From Stercorarius parasiticus (lineage: Eukaryota; Chordata; Aves; Charadriiformes; Stercorariidae), in contig VWZL01003401.1 in NCBI GenBank assembly GCA_013396915.1, positions 656,134 to 720,133 of the forward strand: a stretch of 64,000 nucleotides of DNA, read 5' to 3'. Shown piece after piece: positions 20,065 to 34,200 of this stretch. The notes below the pieces were generated by a model, which saw only the letters and a program-made list of their open reading frames with translations, ran no database searches and had not been told where the DNA came from. How positions within the stretch are numbered: position 1 is the stretch's first letter; the number at the start of each line of letters is the position of its first letter. The position numbers and the translations under genes are program-made.

Positions 20065-23000
20065 GCGCTGCCCTTTCTTGAGACTAGCGTTTTCACTGTC
20101 TGGCAGGTGTATGATGAAATAGATAGGTGGGACCGGTCTTCGGGGTGCTGTTGGTACTAGAGGCCATTGAGAAGAGCTGTTATCGCACTGGGGAACACAA
20201 ACACCCACTCGCTCCTTTCTTCTCTACGCTGCTTTGTGCTGTCCCCACCTTACCATTCACAGATCCTCTTTTCCCTCTACTCCTCATCCCCGCTGTTACT
20301 TCTTTCTTCTTTTTGTCTGTCAGGAGGCTGTGGGAGCGGGGCCCTCGAGTACCTTTTCCTCTTGGTTTCATTCCCAAATGAAAAGAAGGAAAAGGACCCT
20401 GGGTTCTTTTCAAGGATTACTCATACCTTTCTAAAGGTGCTGAGATTCAGATTCATCTTCAGAATAAGCTCTATTAATTGCACAAAGTTCCGAGGGAAGA
20501 TGTTGATTTTTGCCTCTTATCAACACATGTGTCAGTAAGCAGAGTTATAATAGCACCTCTTTAAACTGTCTGGGTAGTATTACGACATTTATTTCTTACA
20601 AAAATTCTTCCTGCTCTGTTTCATTACCACTGACTACTCTGCTTTGTACATATAAAAAAGATAAATTAATATATTTCTTAGAACTGTTCATGCTTCCAGA
20701 GAGAATAGAAAAGTATAGGCCTGGGGGAATTTCTAAGTCCCAAACCTGAGAGGAAAACACACCTCTTGGATCCCTTATATTGGCAAACATTGCCCAATAG
20801 TCCTCACTAGCTGGTGGAATAAGGGTATGAAAAAGTGTTTCTTGGAATGAAATATGGAGCAGATGAGTTACTCCCACTGAGGCTCAGACACATGGTGTGC
20901 AGGATCAGACACTACGGAAGGATCCAGGTGTTCCCTTGTCTTTTACGTACTCACTCAACAAATTTTATAACCATTTGAGTTCATGTTATACTGTGCATAC
21001 ATATGTCATCGTAGCCAGGGCATATTAAAGAGGTAAAGCAATAGCCTTTGAGCACACTCTGCAGTTCCGTGCCAAGAGATATTGTCACATGCTCTCCATA
21101 TCATAACCAGAGCTGTGCCTCTTTCCCTTGTGCTTGGCACGTCTTACTGGCCATGAGATCATGGCAGATGGGAGTCTGGACATGATAACGCACTCGTTAG
21201 GAACCGAAGCTGCTGCTGGTAGTGTCATTAAATTTTTTTAAAAAGAATCCTCAAAGCCAACCTTGGAAACTCCCTCATCTCATCTTACTCGGATTACTAG
21301 CAGCATTATAAACATGGCATTCCTGAGTATGGAGACTATGCTAGAAGAGAACCCAGAGCGGAGCCATCTAATTGCAGCAACACAAAGCAATAGAGTGTAG
21401 TGCAAGAACAACAATGAATATTTGTCTGGAAACATGTTGGGTTTAGAGGCAAAAATTCAGCAAAAGCAAGAAGAGAGTATGTCCTGATTACACAGCTGCC
21501 CTGACCACTCCTGGAATGGCAGGAAGATGGTTGAAACCCTGGACTGATACAGCCTTACTGAGTAGTCCTGCCTGCCAGTTGTTGAAACCTGATAGCCAGC
21601 TTCAGTTAGGTCATCAGAGAAATTAGTGATGCATTTTGAGGATAAGCACTACAATGTAAGAGGTATCTACTTTTTTTTTTTCTCAGAAGAAAAAGTAACC
21701 CACTCAGAAAACAATTACTGAATTACTGTCAAAACACTGTAGGAGGGAATATTACATCAGCAGAGAGCATTAATGCAGTCGTTCACAATAGCTCCCATTC
21801 TGACTTCTCTTCCACTTATTGTCAACTACAAAGGGATGGTCAGGAACCGTGAGGAATGAGAACCAACCAAAGAGTAATGCTAACAAAAGAGGGAAATGGT
21901 GCAGTCACTCATCCACTCGTCCTGCACCAGTATCTCTTCACTACCACCCGGATGTAAGGACATACAACTTTCTTGGCTGAAGCCGCTTTGCCCCATGGCT
22001 AGACTGGAGTATGCAGAAACCCTCAGCAGACACTGTGGGATGGCAGCTCAGTATCGTCATTAACAGGAGATATCATGTGCTCTGTCTGTATTTCATGGTG
22101 CTCTTCCCCTCCAGCCTCCTGCCTTTTTATTTCTCTTCTGAAAACTGCCTTTGTCTTTCCTTCCTGAGCTCAGGTATCTATCTATTGATGCATTGAGGGC
22201 TTGGTTTCTCAGGGCATACGAACTCCCCACCTCCCACTGGGCATTATCTAATTTATGTCAGCCTTATTTCACTACTGAGGACGGCAAGGTAAAACTGGAG
22301 TGCAACTCTGTCCACCTAGCCCCCAGGCAGGCTCATCTGGATACAAGGTGTGGGGCATAACAGAGGGCTAGGAGATGGAATAGGTGGGGTGACAATCTGG
22401 CCCAGAGGTTGGGGAGCTAGTAGAGACGTGATGCCCCCATTACTACCTGTAGAAAAGATGACTTCAAATCGTATCCAGTCCACTGTCGATGGAGTTGTAT
22501 CTCTGAAAACACCGGAAAAACGTTATGCTTGCTTTTAACAAGAAATGTGTCATTTCTTGGCACATGACGGAAGGGGAGCTGTTATCTAAAAGATGAGCAA
22601 CTGACGAAGTTGGTGGAAGAAGCAGAACTATGAATAATGCTATACTAGAGAAATACACGTAGAATATAAAATATGCGGTATCAAACAGTTTTCTCAAGAT
22701 CAAAGGTTCAAACCATTTCCTCAAAGGACCTTTTAATGGGTAATGATCAGGAGTGAGTGCTTCCGTGCTGGCCAGGATGCATGATAAGGTATGGCTTCAA
22801 GGAAACTCTTTGTAATTTCATGGAAAGATAAAGTAAAAGGACCTTGCTTTCTTAAAATAACAGGAAAATATGCCTTATGATACACTGCCAGATCTATCCA
22901 TCTAAGGAAAGAATGACTTGTAATTCAGTCACACTACTGAAGAATTTGTAAAAGCCAGATCTGAGTGAGCTCGCCCTTATACATCCTTAAAGCACATTGT

Positions 23001-25730
23001 CTGAAACGATAGCGAGGGCTGTACGCACCTATCTATACATGCACCCACACAAATGCTTTTAAAATCCTTCTTCTGTAAAACACAGCTGTAGTGTATGTCT
23101 AGAGACATGGTGACTTTGGCGGTGACTCATCTCATGGTGATAGTTAAGACGTTTCTTTAAGATACATTAGGAAAGTTTCCAAATCTGTTTTCTCGCCCTC
23201 AAAGAGAGCTAAGACATAAAAAATGATTTTGTAAACAAAGAGATTTCCAGTATACCAATGAGTGGCTGCATTGCACAATTGAGACGTGTTTAGGAGTAAC
23301 AGACTTGAACACCAAGCGGCTCTAGGCTAAAGCTCTTTGCCTGCAATTTTTAACAGACGCTGGTGACTGCAGAGCGCGTTGAGTGAGGCCATCGTCTGCT
23401 AGTCACTGCATATTAGGTATGCCTTCATGGTTTGCTCTACAGAGGCATGGATTCATTGCAGGCCGTAGCCACGGGGTATATGTCTTTTGAACAGGGCTAT
23501 AAAGGTTTGTGCTTTTAGCTGTGGAGGTCTTTGGTTTGGTTTCAAGTGCTGTCTGAGATGCTATACCAGCACAGTAGCTAGGGGAAGGTAGTTGTGAAGA
23601 TAGGGCAGTAAGGCTTCATCTTAATGAGTAAGAAAGCAGGATTTCCAGCAACCACAAACACATCTGGAGACTCATGCCACACTCTTCAATAGCTCTGTTA
23701 CCCAACGTGGTTCAGACAGAAACTGCAACCATGGGCCTCTATCACAGCATGGGCTCCACCAGACAAGTTTTGGAAGCAAAGCAAATAGGCAAGCTTCACA
23801 GCAAAGTGAGTGTGCACTGGGCTCTGATGGCTCTCCCATTCCCCATGGAAATAATCACAGAGCACCTGAACCCAGAGCCGGCACAGACACCAAGAGCCCA
23901 TGACCCTTTCTATCGCCCTCCAAGAAACTGGTGTGCTAAGCGTTCAGTGTGTGCTGAAGTGCTCTGCTCTCCTGCAGCCCAAGCGTGCCACCGAGGTCAC
24001 TCCTTACGCGGAGAAGGAAGGTACTGCTGCTTGTCAAAGTAGACTGAGCTCTAGAGGTCGAACATCTGCTGCTTTTCCTGAAGGCTTCAGACCTTTTCCC
24101 TACTAGTAATGCCCTGTGTAATGGTAGCTTGCCAAACAAATTACAGAAATTTCAGGCTTAATAAATACCACAAGAGCTACAAGTTCAAGAGTTTGATTCT
24201 GTTTTAGTTTGGCGTGCTACAACATGAAATTAATCTACTAGTGCATCTTCAAGTACTTTCCAAATAGCTCTACTGTTTGTTGCACACTTCTCTATGTTTA
24301 CAGAAAAAAAAGCCATTATTTCTCTAGGTGCTCCTCTTTCTATAGCCCTAAGTTATTGTCTTATAGTGGGTTTTGAAACTGTGAGAAACAATTTGCATTG
24401 ACTTCACAGCTATAATTTATAAGGAACATAATGAGTCATTGTCACAGGCTGTTTGCCTTTGTTCTCTTCTACTTCCTTCTTTCTAAAGGGAATTTTCTTA
24501 GAAAAAAATATTCATTTTGATAGATAGCTTCAGGACTCTTAAAAAAAAATAGGAGCATTTCTGGAAAGTAGTGTGAGTCAAAGACAAAGTTTGACCAAAG
24601 AACAAACACATGAGACAACGTGTTGTATTCAGGGCTAGAGCTTAAAAGAAGATTTGCATAAAGGGCATTATCCATTCTTTACAAACACAGCCACCCATAT
24701 ACTCGTACACTTACACCTATTGCTTAATGATAGCTTGGCTATTGCAGCAGTGAAAGTAGCAGAAAACTCACAGAAATGTTTGCACTTTGCAACACTTAGG
24801 GTTTGGTCAGTGGATTGGATTTAAGGGAAGGTTTAATAAGCAATTTTATCTCCCTGAAACAAGACTCTCTTTCACTGGAAGATTTCTAATCTCATTTCCA
24901 AACATAAACATTACTGAGTGCGGAGGAATAGTATGTTCTGTCTGGTTTTGAACCTCTTTGAAAAACAATAAGGTGAGATAAAACGTGGACAAGTAGGGCC
25001 ATCATGTTTGCAACCCAATAATTATCTAGATTGCTTAAAGGCCTTAAAGTGACATGTGAAAACACACCCAGCACAAATATCTTCTGCTCCTTTCTAATTT
25101 CACACAGGGACAAGTGATTTTATTTCCCTCTCTCCCTCAGGCTTTCATAAATCCCTGCTTTTGCCCTCGCTGCAGATGTGCAGTGACCGATGGAGCAGCG
25201 CCACTGGCTTCCCAGCAGCTCTCGCCTTTCACCAGTCCGACCAAAGCGGCAGAAGAGCCTGGTTTGCTTTCATGGTCTAGAAAGTGGGACTTCCCCACAA
25301 GTAGCCTTAATGGACAAATGTTTCATAAACCCCTTCTGAATAAGGGGTACCCACTGGCTATAGCTGCCAATCACCTTCTACTGACAACTTCCCTAGAGAT
25401 GCCAAACTCTGCTTATGTTTCCATATTGAATACAGTATTTCTGTTTCAAGTGTTTAAAGAAAAACCTTGGGCTTCACTGTATGTAGACAGAGGTGAAGCT
25501 CTTGAGTGAGGCTGACAGAGCTGCGCTGAGCTGCTCTTTCAGCAGATTTCAATATGGGTAGAAATAAATTCTTGCAACTCTGTTCAGAAAAGCACATAAG
25601 TGCTGTTAGGCTTAAGCAGTCCCTTAGAATTACTACATGCATTTTGAAGATCTCCCCTGAATGGGGTCTTACAGACTAATTTGTGCCATGCATGAGAGAT
25701 GCTGCACTCTAATTCTAATATGAGTGGTCA

Positions 25731-25778
25731 TACATGAATATGTATATTTATATAAATACACTCACACATATATACAAC
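25731..25778. repeat. TA/CA-rich low-complexity tract
   Basis: Degenerate alternating purine-pyrimidine sequence (TGTATATTTATATAAATACA and onward to ACACATATATAC). A decayed microsatellite. Confidence 0.65.
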
Positions 25779-26208
25779 AATCATGGGTTTGTGATTAGCT
25801 GATGCTGACTATCTGACTAAGATGACACTAGGGTGAATCACTACCACACCAAATTTGCTCAAGGTCAGACTGTTTTCTGTTTTCTTTTTCCTTCATAATA
25901 TGGCTTTTGTTCAAGGTGATCCATTTAAAATATGAAAAAAAACCAAGAAGCGTCTTTGAAAGTGGTTGTGGTTTATTTGCACAAGTAAATCTGTCAGAGG
26001 AAAAGAATATGCACATTATATTTATCTGGTGGCATCTTTTTATCCCTTTTCTTTACTTTTTTTCCAGCCACATTCAGGATTCAACTTTCTCATGTGAAAC
26101 CACTGTGGTCTTTTTTCTGCTGTAGACATAACACAAATGACCTGTCAGACGCTCACTATGTGACTCATGTGCCATAATGTGGAGAGATCTAGAATACAGT
26201 CTGGAAAA

Positions 26209-26250
26209 ATCATAGAATCATTATGGTTGGAAGAGACCTTTAAGATCATT
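26209..26250 (-). mobile_element. CR1 tail stub (about 42 bases)
   Basis: ATCATAGAATCATTATGGTT followed by GGAAGAGACCTTTAAGATCA is the extreme 3' end of a CR1 in antisense orientation. Nothing further upstream in the CR1 is present, so it is an extremely 5'-truncated insertion or the remains of a deletion. Confidence 0.85.
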
Positions 26251-29200
26251 AAAAGTGGCAGAAAAAGTCTTCACAGTCAGGATTTCCTCATGTAAGTCAG
26301 GAGTAGCTCTGAAAACCAGCAGAGTTACATACACGTAAAACAGCATCAGGTCTTATGTTCAGCAGCTGCAAGGTTATGACATACAAACCATGGAGATTAA
26401 CTGGAGTGGGTTTTGAATTAGGAAAAAAAGAGCAAATGTAAATACTCTCCTCCAACCAGAGAATCAGAGAAATGTCCTGAGAAAAAAAGATGTCTAATGT
26501 GGCCCCTTCTGAAGTAGAACCAGCACATCCCTGTCACATTAGCGTGAGATCAGAATCAAGTCCAGAAAACTCAGAAAAAAATGTCTTTCCAATGATGCTG
26601 CTAAGAAGTTTTCCAGATAGCTGATGCTATTTACTGTTACATTTCCAATGGTCTCCTGAAAAGCATACCCATCATCAGTTGCAGAGGCCCTGGATGCCCT
26701 AGTGTTAAGCTAGCCCTGCACCCACAGTTGAAACCGAGGAGAACATTTGGCAAGATACCAAAAGAGTTTCCTGCCTTCTCAAAACTCCCACCCCTGTCTT
26801 GTTTGGAAAGCCAGTGTTTTTTCCCAAGCGAGCCATGGCAGTCGGCTGTCAGTTTATTTTTTCATTTGCACAGAGGACAAATGCAACAATGAATGGAGCT
26901 GAAGCATGGCAGAAGCTGGTCCAGGAGATGCAGCGGAAACAGAGAAGATGCAACAAGCAACAAGGGGCAGAGGCTGCCTTGCCCTGTAGACTGGAGCCAG
27001 GCCAGGAAACCTACAGGCTCTTTCCATCTGTGCCACTGGCCCTTTGCTTCATCCACAGCAAGATCCATCACCTCTCTGCCTTCCTGTCTCTCTCTTCTCA
27101 TGTCCCCGTCTCATCCAGTTGTATTCTGAGCCACCTGAGCCACACAGGAACCGTATCAAGTCCCTGAGAGCTCTGTCCTGGCTGATGCCTGCTGGTTTCC
27201 TGGGGAGAGGGTAGGTGGCCCTGGCAGCAGGCAGCCCAGGTTTCCCGGTCAGGAGGTGCTCTGCTGACGACAGCAAAGGCAAATGGCTGGAGCAGAGGGA
27301 AGAGATGATTAGATGAGTGGACTGCGCATGACCACCTTGTCAATCCTCTGCTTAGTGATTTACAGATAGAAGAAAGAGGTGGACCTGCAGCAGAGACATA
27401 CTGCAGGCTGGCAGTCCTGGGGACAGCCTCTCACCCATCACAAGGTACCATTATGGCCTGGCATAACGCATCCGCACGTTGCTGGCGCTCTGACACATAT
27501 CTCCAACAATTAACATGCCTCACTGTGGGATTTCGTCCCATAGGGAGGAGAAACATTGGCGTTTTCATCTCTGACCATGACATAATCTGGTGTCACATGT
27601 GAAATTACATCACTGTGTAAAATGCAATGACCTAGCTGGTGATATTCCAATACCACAACTTCAAAATACACGATACTAGACTGTAAGACAGGGACGCTAC
27701 TGTGATATTGAGGTATCTGGAATATCAGTCTTGTATCCTGTATGTCTGTGCCTCCACCATGAATCCACCTCCTGCTGCTGCTGCAGAGGTGGGTTGGTGC
27801 CGCTGGCAGGACTGCATGCCCTGGTTGGGCAGACGAGCAGCATTCTCCCTTCCCTGCTGACAGTGCTGTTCCCTCCCCAGGGCAGTGATGGCACCAGGCA
27901 GATTTCCCAGTTTCGGGGGTCTGCAGGAATGGGAATGCCGAGCTAGTGGGCTCCATACCTCCAGGGAGAGCAGGAAGGAGTAAGGGTGCCAGGGCCACCG
28001 CGCATCATCAGTTTCTCTCTAAGGTGAAATCCCTGTTAGCAGGTCCTGGACCAAGCAGTGATTTTCAAAAAGCTGCTGTACAGGAGGCTAGTGAGAAGGG
28101 AAAGTGAAAGATCAGTACTTCCACCACCACCACCCATCACTGCTCTTCCTGTCCTCCTGTCTGAGGGTTCACAATATCACAGAAGTCAGTGATATTGGGA
28201 TTCCTTCCGGTGTTAGCAACAGGAGACATTAAAATTGTACTGCCTGCCACTAAACCCTGCCTGAACCAAACACAACCAGGTGAGTGTAAGGGGCAGAACC
28301 CTTTGGCCTTTTGTATAGTAAGTACAGCTCATGGAAAATTTCTTTATGGAATATATTCTTCTGAACGGACTTGTTTCCTGTAGAGGTTTCTTGGACCCAG
28401 GATAGAGGTTCTTTTAGGATCGGACAGAAAATGAAACTAGCAAACAACCTGGGATCTGTGAATTTTGCCGCAATCTGGAAAGCACAACTTAACGTGTCTA
28501 ACATGTCCCATGCAGGACAGGAAATTTGAAAATCACAGTCTCTCTCATCTCCTGGGAATTCCATGACTTCCAGTCTCATGGCAATTCCATGCTCTGTGTC
28601 TCCTCCCTCTCTCAAGTTTCAAAATTTCAATAGTGTAACCCCAAGAGCAGGAAATTCCAGGAAATTGCAAGAACAACTAATTTTTTCAGCTAACAAAATT
28701 GTATCCATCCTTATTAATATTCCTTAATTTTCAGTACAGGTACAGGTTTGTGTGGCTGCAAGCTGTATTCTTAGCTTAACAATGAAAACAAATAAATCCG
28801 ATGCAACCATAACAGTGCCAGCACAAATATTCTGAGTTTACTTCGATGTCGGTGCAGAAGTTTTCAAGTCAAAATTGTTTATTCTGGCCCCTGCTCCTGG
28901 TGTATTTTCTTACTCTTTTAACTAGGCTTCATTTAAGCGGGCTGGTGCCATGCAGACATGCTACATTTCTGTGATCCTGCGAGGTGCTGAGCGTTCTTCC
29001 TTTGATCCAAGAGAGATCAGCAGCACTAAGTTACCTTCAGGTCTTTGGGACTATCTCTGCACGGGGGCACATGCTTGAGCTCCTCGTGGGATTCGGGCCA
29101 GCAGGTCAGCACTTTGCGGGGCACGGAGCATTTTCATACCTTGGTTCTCAGCATTGACAGCTTGGACAACGTTATGTGCTCCAAAGCACAAAACGGCTGT

Positions 29201-29388
29201 AATCTGTACTGTCCGCCCAAAGTAGCTGTACACCAAAGTGAACTAAAAGGTTGTGTAAAATTCTACCCGATAGGAAACGCTTCTGCTTGGCGGAGTTTTC
29301 GTTAGCCGGATAACCCAATGGAATGCATTTTTATGCCTGAGGATTTAACTTGCAAATGTACACGGTCTTCAACAAGCTCTCTTAGAAA

Positions 29389-29426
29389 CAGAACTCTTTT
29401 TTAACTGCAGAACTCTTTCTTAACTG
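29389..29426. repeat. 19-bp tandem duplication
   Basis: CAGAACTCTTTTTTAACTG (29389-29407) is followed directly by CAGAACTCTTTCTTAACTG (29408-29426), with one difference. A local slippage-type duplication. Confidence 0.9.
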
Positions 29427-29599
29427 AAACTGCCTACAACAAAAAAAGCATAATCATTGCTGACAGATTTCTTAAGACTGCCTTTGTTCCCAAATTTTTA
29501 TTTAATTTGTTGAAGCTGCTAAAAATGTAATTCTGCTTAAGACTCCTGAGACAAATCAAAATACACGGGGGGAGGAGAGTGCTTAACTCAGACTGAATT

Positions 29600-29810
29600 T
29601 TGAATTGATTTTGAATTACATATGCTACATGTTGCAGTACGGCTGTAAAACCTTATGCAAATGAATCATTTTGCACAGCTGAGTCGTCCTTGCTGGGCTA
29701 ATTTTTATCAATTGCACAGTCCAGCAGATCAATGAAATGTCTAATGCTTATTCATGTCTGTAAATCTTTGTAACTCTAGGGCTTTGTTTTCTTCCAGACA
29801 ACCTCAAAAC
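29600..29810. promoter_or_regulatory. Candidate conserved non-coding element with octamer motif
   Basis: AT-rich, non-repetitive block with an exact POU octamer ATGCAAAT (29655-29662), a CAGCTG E-box (29676-29681) and several TAAT/CAAT cores (for example TCTAATGCTTATTCATG). The motif clustering and absence of transposon signature resemble developmental enhancers. This is an inference from sequence texture. Confidence 0.25.
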
Positions 29811-30696
29811 TGTAAAAGGTGCCAAAGAATAATAACATTAGCAGAAAAAAAAAGAGAAGATAAGTCAAAGGAGAAAAAAAAAAAGTGTATATCCAGGTAA
29901 GCCCAAAAAGAGATGGAAAGACAACCGCAGAGTTGACATAAATAGAAGATTAGGCTGTATTTCGGTAACTCTGCCAGTCATGGAGCATGTCAGCCAAATC
30001 CTGAACTCTGATCTTACTCAGGAGTCTGTTCCCTAGTAAAACTATAATAGCATTACAGTTAGAAATCTCAAATACTGTAAAAGTAACAGAATTCCAGGGT
30101 AGTAAAAAGGGAGGGAATTCCAGAGAGTAGGACTAGTAGCCTAGGGGCAAAACAGGATTTTTGGCAGATTCTGGTCTTAACTATGTGAGCTTTTTACATA
30201 AACATTTCCAAGACTTCACTTACTTCATGGTTAGCCTGGCGCAAATGAGATCAGACTAATACATGCCTCTGATTTCCCTTGTAAAATTACCGTAGACTAC
30301 AATGTAAGGATAATCCCCTACTCCAAATCTTAATGTAATTTCCTTTCATAAGGGAATCATAAAAATGTAAAAGGTATCAAGTCTTTTAACTTTTTTAACA
30401 TAGCAGAATAACAGCTCAGTAGGTGCAGTTTGTCCTGCTGGGAAAAGGAGTGAAAAGGGCTTTTGCCAAAGTTCATTAGGACATGAGGTCAGCCTAGCTA
30501 ATTAGAGTCCCAGAAAAAATATTATGTGATTCTTGGTCATAACCAACCCTGTTTCAAACTCAAAATGCACAGTGAAAAGCGGCTTCAAAATGATTCAATG
30601 CATTTAGAAAGTGAAATACTACATGTTCTACTTCAATGACCATTTAACAGTTGCAGAAAAGTAAACGTCCAACTCACTGCATGTAAATTAGCATGC

Positions 30697-30735
30697 AGCA
30701 CTTTATGGTCCTCAGCAAGGAGCACTTTACGGTCC
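30697..30735. repeat. Short direct repeat, 24-bp period
   Basis: AGCACTTTATGGTCC (30697-30711) recurs as AGCACTTTACGGTCC (30721-30735), with one mismatch. Confidence 0.8.
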
Positions 30736-31080
30736 ATGGGAAATATTCATCATAGCTGTCTCACCAGGAGCAATTCCGTCAACCTTCATCAAAGCCATGC
30801 ACCAACACAGCTTTCTGTAAGTCAGTAACAGCAGTTATCACCTCCACATGCCTAGGGAAACGTTACACTTCCACAAGAGATTATATAAAAACACTTCGTG
30901 ACCAACCAAACCATAACCTCTTTGAAGAACTTGTTGAAAGCTTTGCTCCATACCAGACTAGGTCTTAGGAGCTTGACGAGTGATGGCACATGGTGTCTTA
31001 CTATTATTATTTGAGGGAATAGGTTTTCGCCTATTCTCGCCTCAAAGAATCTGATAATTTCTCCCATACTGGTTCACTAG

Positions 31081-31200
31081 CTGATGATTAATTTAAACAT
31101 AAAACTCTAGGCACGCATAAAAGTCGGTGGATTGCAATTATATTGGAGGTCTATAGGCTCAATTAAAGTGATTATTTAACATAAAGAATAAGAGTCTGTC
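31081..31200. promoter_or_regulatory. Candidate conserved non-coding element
   Basis: AT-rich block containing GATTAATTTAAAC, GGATTGCAATTATATTGG and CAATTAAAGTGATTATTTAA, with dense homeodomain-type cores and no repeat signature. Judged by appearance only. Confidence 0.2.
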
Positions 31201-34200
31201 TGAAACAAGAACTGGAGATAGCCAAAATCCTTCTTTTTGAAAAATGATACTGCAGTGAGTTATCTATTTAAGTGACTGTTGTCCCAGTCAATATTTAAAA
31301 CTGAATGGTGTTACGATATTTCAATAAGCAGTGTTAAAAGTAAGCATGTTTAATATAGTATCACCAAGAATTAACTGGAAATGGGCTCCCCGTTGTTCTA
31401 GATGCCATGCAAAGAGAAAGCAGAAGATAGTCACTGCACTGAACAGGTTGAATCCAGACAGCTAAAATGGACACAGAGTGAGTGCAACAGAATCACGTAA
31501 AAATAATAATGGGTTTTGAGAAAGATGGGGAAACACAGACCATACTGCCCCCATTCCCAAGGGTGTCTTCTGTCTTATCCCTGTGTCGTGCTCAGTTTCC
31601 AGGAATCCTCAGGGCCAAAAAGGACGGCAATGTTCATGGAAAGGTTGCAAGGCATTTGCTTCGTGTGATACGAGGCCTACAAAGCATTGCGACAGACTAC
31701 AGAGGTTGTTTACAATTGTGTGAATGCACTTGCTGAATTAGCTGAACAACAGCTCGGACTGTGACGGTCAAGTCAGATCTCATGAGACAAAGGAGTAAAA
31801 ACCATTTTGCTCCCTTTATATCACAGAAGGAGTGAAGGGGAATTCTAGTGAACAATTGGTGAGCAAGCCGTCCTGAGAATGGACCTAAGATACAGGTCCA
31901 TCCCACCAACTGGAGTCTCCACAAGTTCCTCTCTCATCTCCTCAGGCTGAGACTGGAGGAAAACACTGCGCTGTTCCTCATGTCTCCATCACTGCAGGGC
32001 CTGCCCTGCACGGCTGCAGCTCTGCCGTGTTGCTGGGACAGAGAGGACAGGGCCATGGCCAGGAGGCGTTTTTATTCCCTTCCTTGAAGTACCTGCTGTC
32101 CTTGCTGCAGAGGCTCAGCATTTCAGTGACTTTGACGTGGTCACACAGGCAGCTCGAGGAGAACATTTTAGACAATTTTGACTGAGGAAAAAAGTAATAA
32201 AAATGGCTTTACTGTGTATAAAAGCAGCACCAACTTCAGGTCTGTTTCCCCTGTCACCGGCATCAGCAGAAGTTCTCCAGGACTCACAACTCCAGGATCA
32301 AGCCCTTCGGAAACTTCTGTGAACGATTTTGCTGTCAAATCTGACCAGCAGCTCCCTCACTACCCCAGCCCTTGATTGCACAGCAAGGACTGGAACCATA
32401 CACCAGTGGAAAAAGTGTCAAATGAAACTGTTAGAAAGGATTTGCTTTTGAAGAGTACGAACCAAGACCTTCAACAGCAAAAGATCAGCCCATTTCACAC
32501 TGAGTCCACAAACTACAGTACAGTAAACCCGAGTGTTGGCTGATTTGGGATACGTAGCCCTCCTGTGAGGACTGATATCCTACACTCTGTGTGTGCTCTC
32601 CATGAACCTCTTACTCCCAGATCTCCTTCTTGGCCTGTGACTTGGGCTGTCCGCATGGGCGAGCCGCTGGGGGAGCTTCGTGCTCTCCTGGCCCCCCTGG
32701 ACAGGGCTCGAGGAGCTCTCGATTTCAATGAGGGCTGCAGCTGCAGCTGCAAAGTACTGATCTGGATCCAAATTTCCCAAAGCGGTGCTCAGATGATTTA
32801 GTTCCTTGTTGAAAGGAGCCAGTGCTGAATTTTAAAACTGAAATCAGAGCCAAACTTCCTCAAAGTCTGGGAATGTTCTGATCTAGTGGGTTTTGTTCAA
32901 GCCCGTCTCTAATATGAACCATATAGACACAGGGCCCAAATTTGCTTTCATTTCCATTCACTTGACATGAGAGCAGGTTGGAAAACTTTCTTGCAATACA
33001 AGTTTGTTGGAAAAGACTGATAGAGTCAACAAGTTATTGTGATATTCTATCAATTGCAAGGAAAATTTATCCATTAATATATTCTAAAAGGATAAATAGT
33101 TCTCTTCTCATGAAAACATGTTTCCAATAGTTTTCATTTCTATTGTTTCTAAACCGGTTTATGCTGTTACCTTTTTCATGATGCATCATTTTTTCATGAC
33201 ATAGTGGCAGCTCTCTGACATATTGTGCAATTCTACGTATTATTATTGAGGACATATCATCATAGCATGATCATAACTGATATATTCCATTCCTTTTATT
33301 TTATGTGTGGCAGCACTGCTTAATATGAACTGATACATCTCTTCCTTTCTTCCAACTCAATGTGCAGCTTGTGGGAAAAATTGACACTAAATGTACTGAT
33401 ATACTGTGAAATTTTAAATAATTCTAAAAATGATACACAGGTATCAAAACAAAATGTTAACTCTAAATATGATGTATGAAAATTCTGTCATTAAAAAAGA
33501 TCTTAAAAGGAGCTCTTCCTGAAGTCCTGCTTCAAGGGAACTTCTGGAAAAGCTTGATTTGATTTGGAAGAAAAATGAGCAATGACCAGTGGGATGGAAA
33601 AGACATATTCGACCAGTTCAACTTTACCTGTATCTGCACAGAATGTAGAGGATTAGGTCCCAATTTATCTTAGAGACGATAGCCACCTCTATGGAAACGA
33701 AACAGCCTTTGCACAGAAAACTGGAGAAGCGCAAACAAAAATAAAATCCCTCTCCAAAATGCCCCTAAATGACAGACCAAATGTAGCTGTGATGCAGAGC
33801 AATGATTCTGAAGATGGACAAGCTGATGGAGACATACCCGTCCTGGCACAGACCTAGCCTGGAGGACAACCAGCATGGCATGATAGAGAAGAGGGCAAGC
33901 CACGCTCCGGGATGGTGGCTGGCCCTCAGAGCAGCCTCCATAACTAGAAGCCTGCTTCACCCTTGTCAAAGCCAAGTACATTTCCCAGTTTCATTGCTTA
34001 GCCTGAAAGGTCAGAGCAGCCTCAGGCCCAAGGCGACATGCGGTCGACTCTCCAGCACTGAGAGGTTGTGCTCCAGCTGGCTTTTGGCACTGGGTCTTGC
34101 AGGAGAGATTGCGCCCGGGCGGGCTACAAGGTCACTAATCACGCTGACCTGTCTCCCAGGATAGAGTCATTAACTTTGAAGGAATGCACTATACGCAAAT

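Larger units (their letters stand above)
19045..26208. other. Long unique AT-rich sequence, no gene recognised
   Basis: No coding exon, RNA gene or element of useful length recognised. It includes a poly-A run (20051-20064), one antisense AATCTGGCCC decamer (22394-22403), an AT-rich stretch around 24360-24460 that looks conserved in texture, and a TA/CA-rich tract at 25731-25778. ORFs are at most about 131 codons. Confidence 0.5.

Noticed and set aside
28222..28281. Splice-like exon with strong CCAG|GTGAGT donor, open in one frame
   Set aside because: The upstream acceptor is weak (few pyrimidines) and the peptide is unrecognised; donor matches alone are common.
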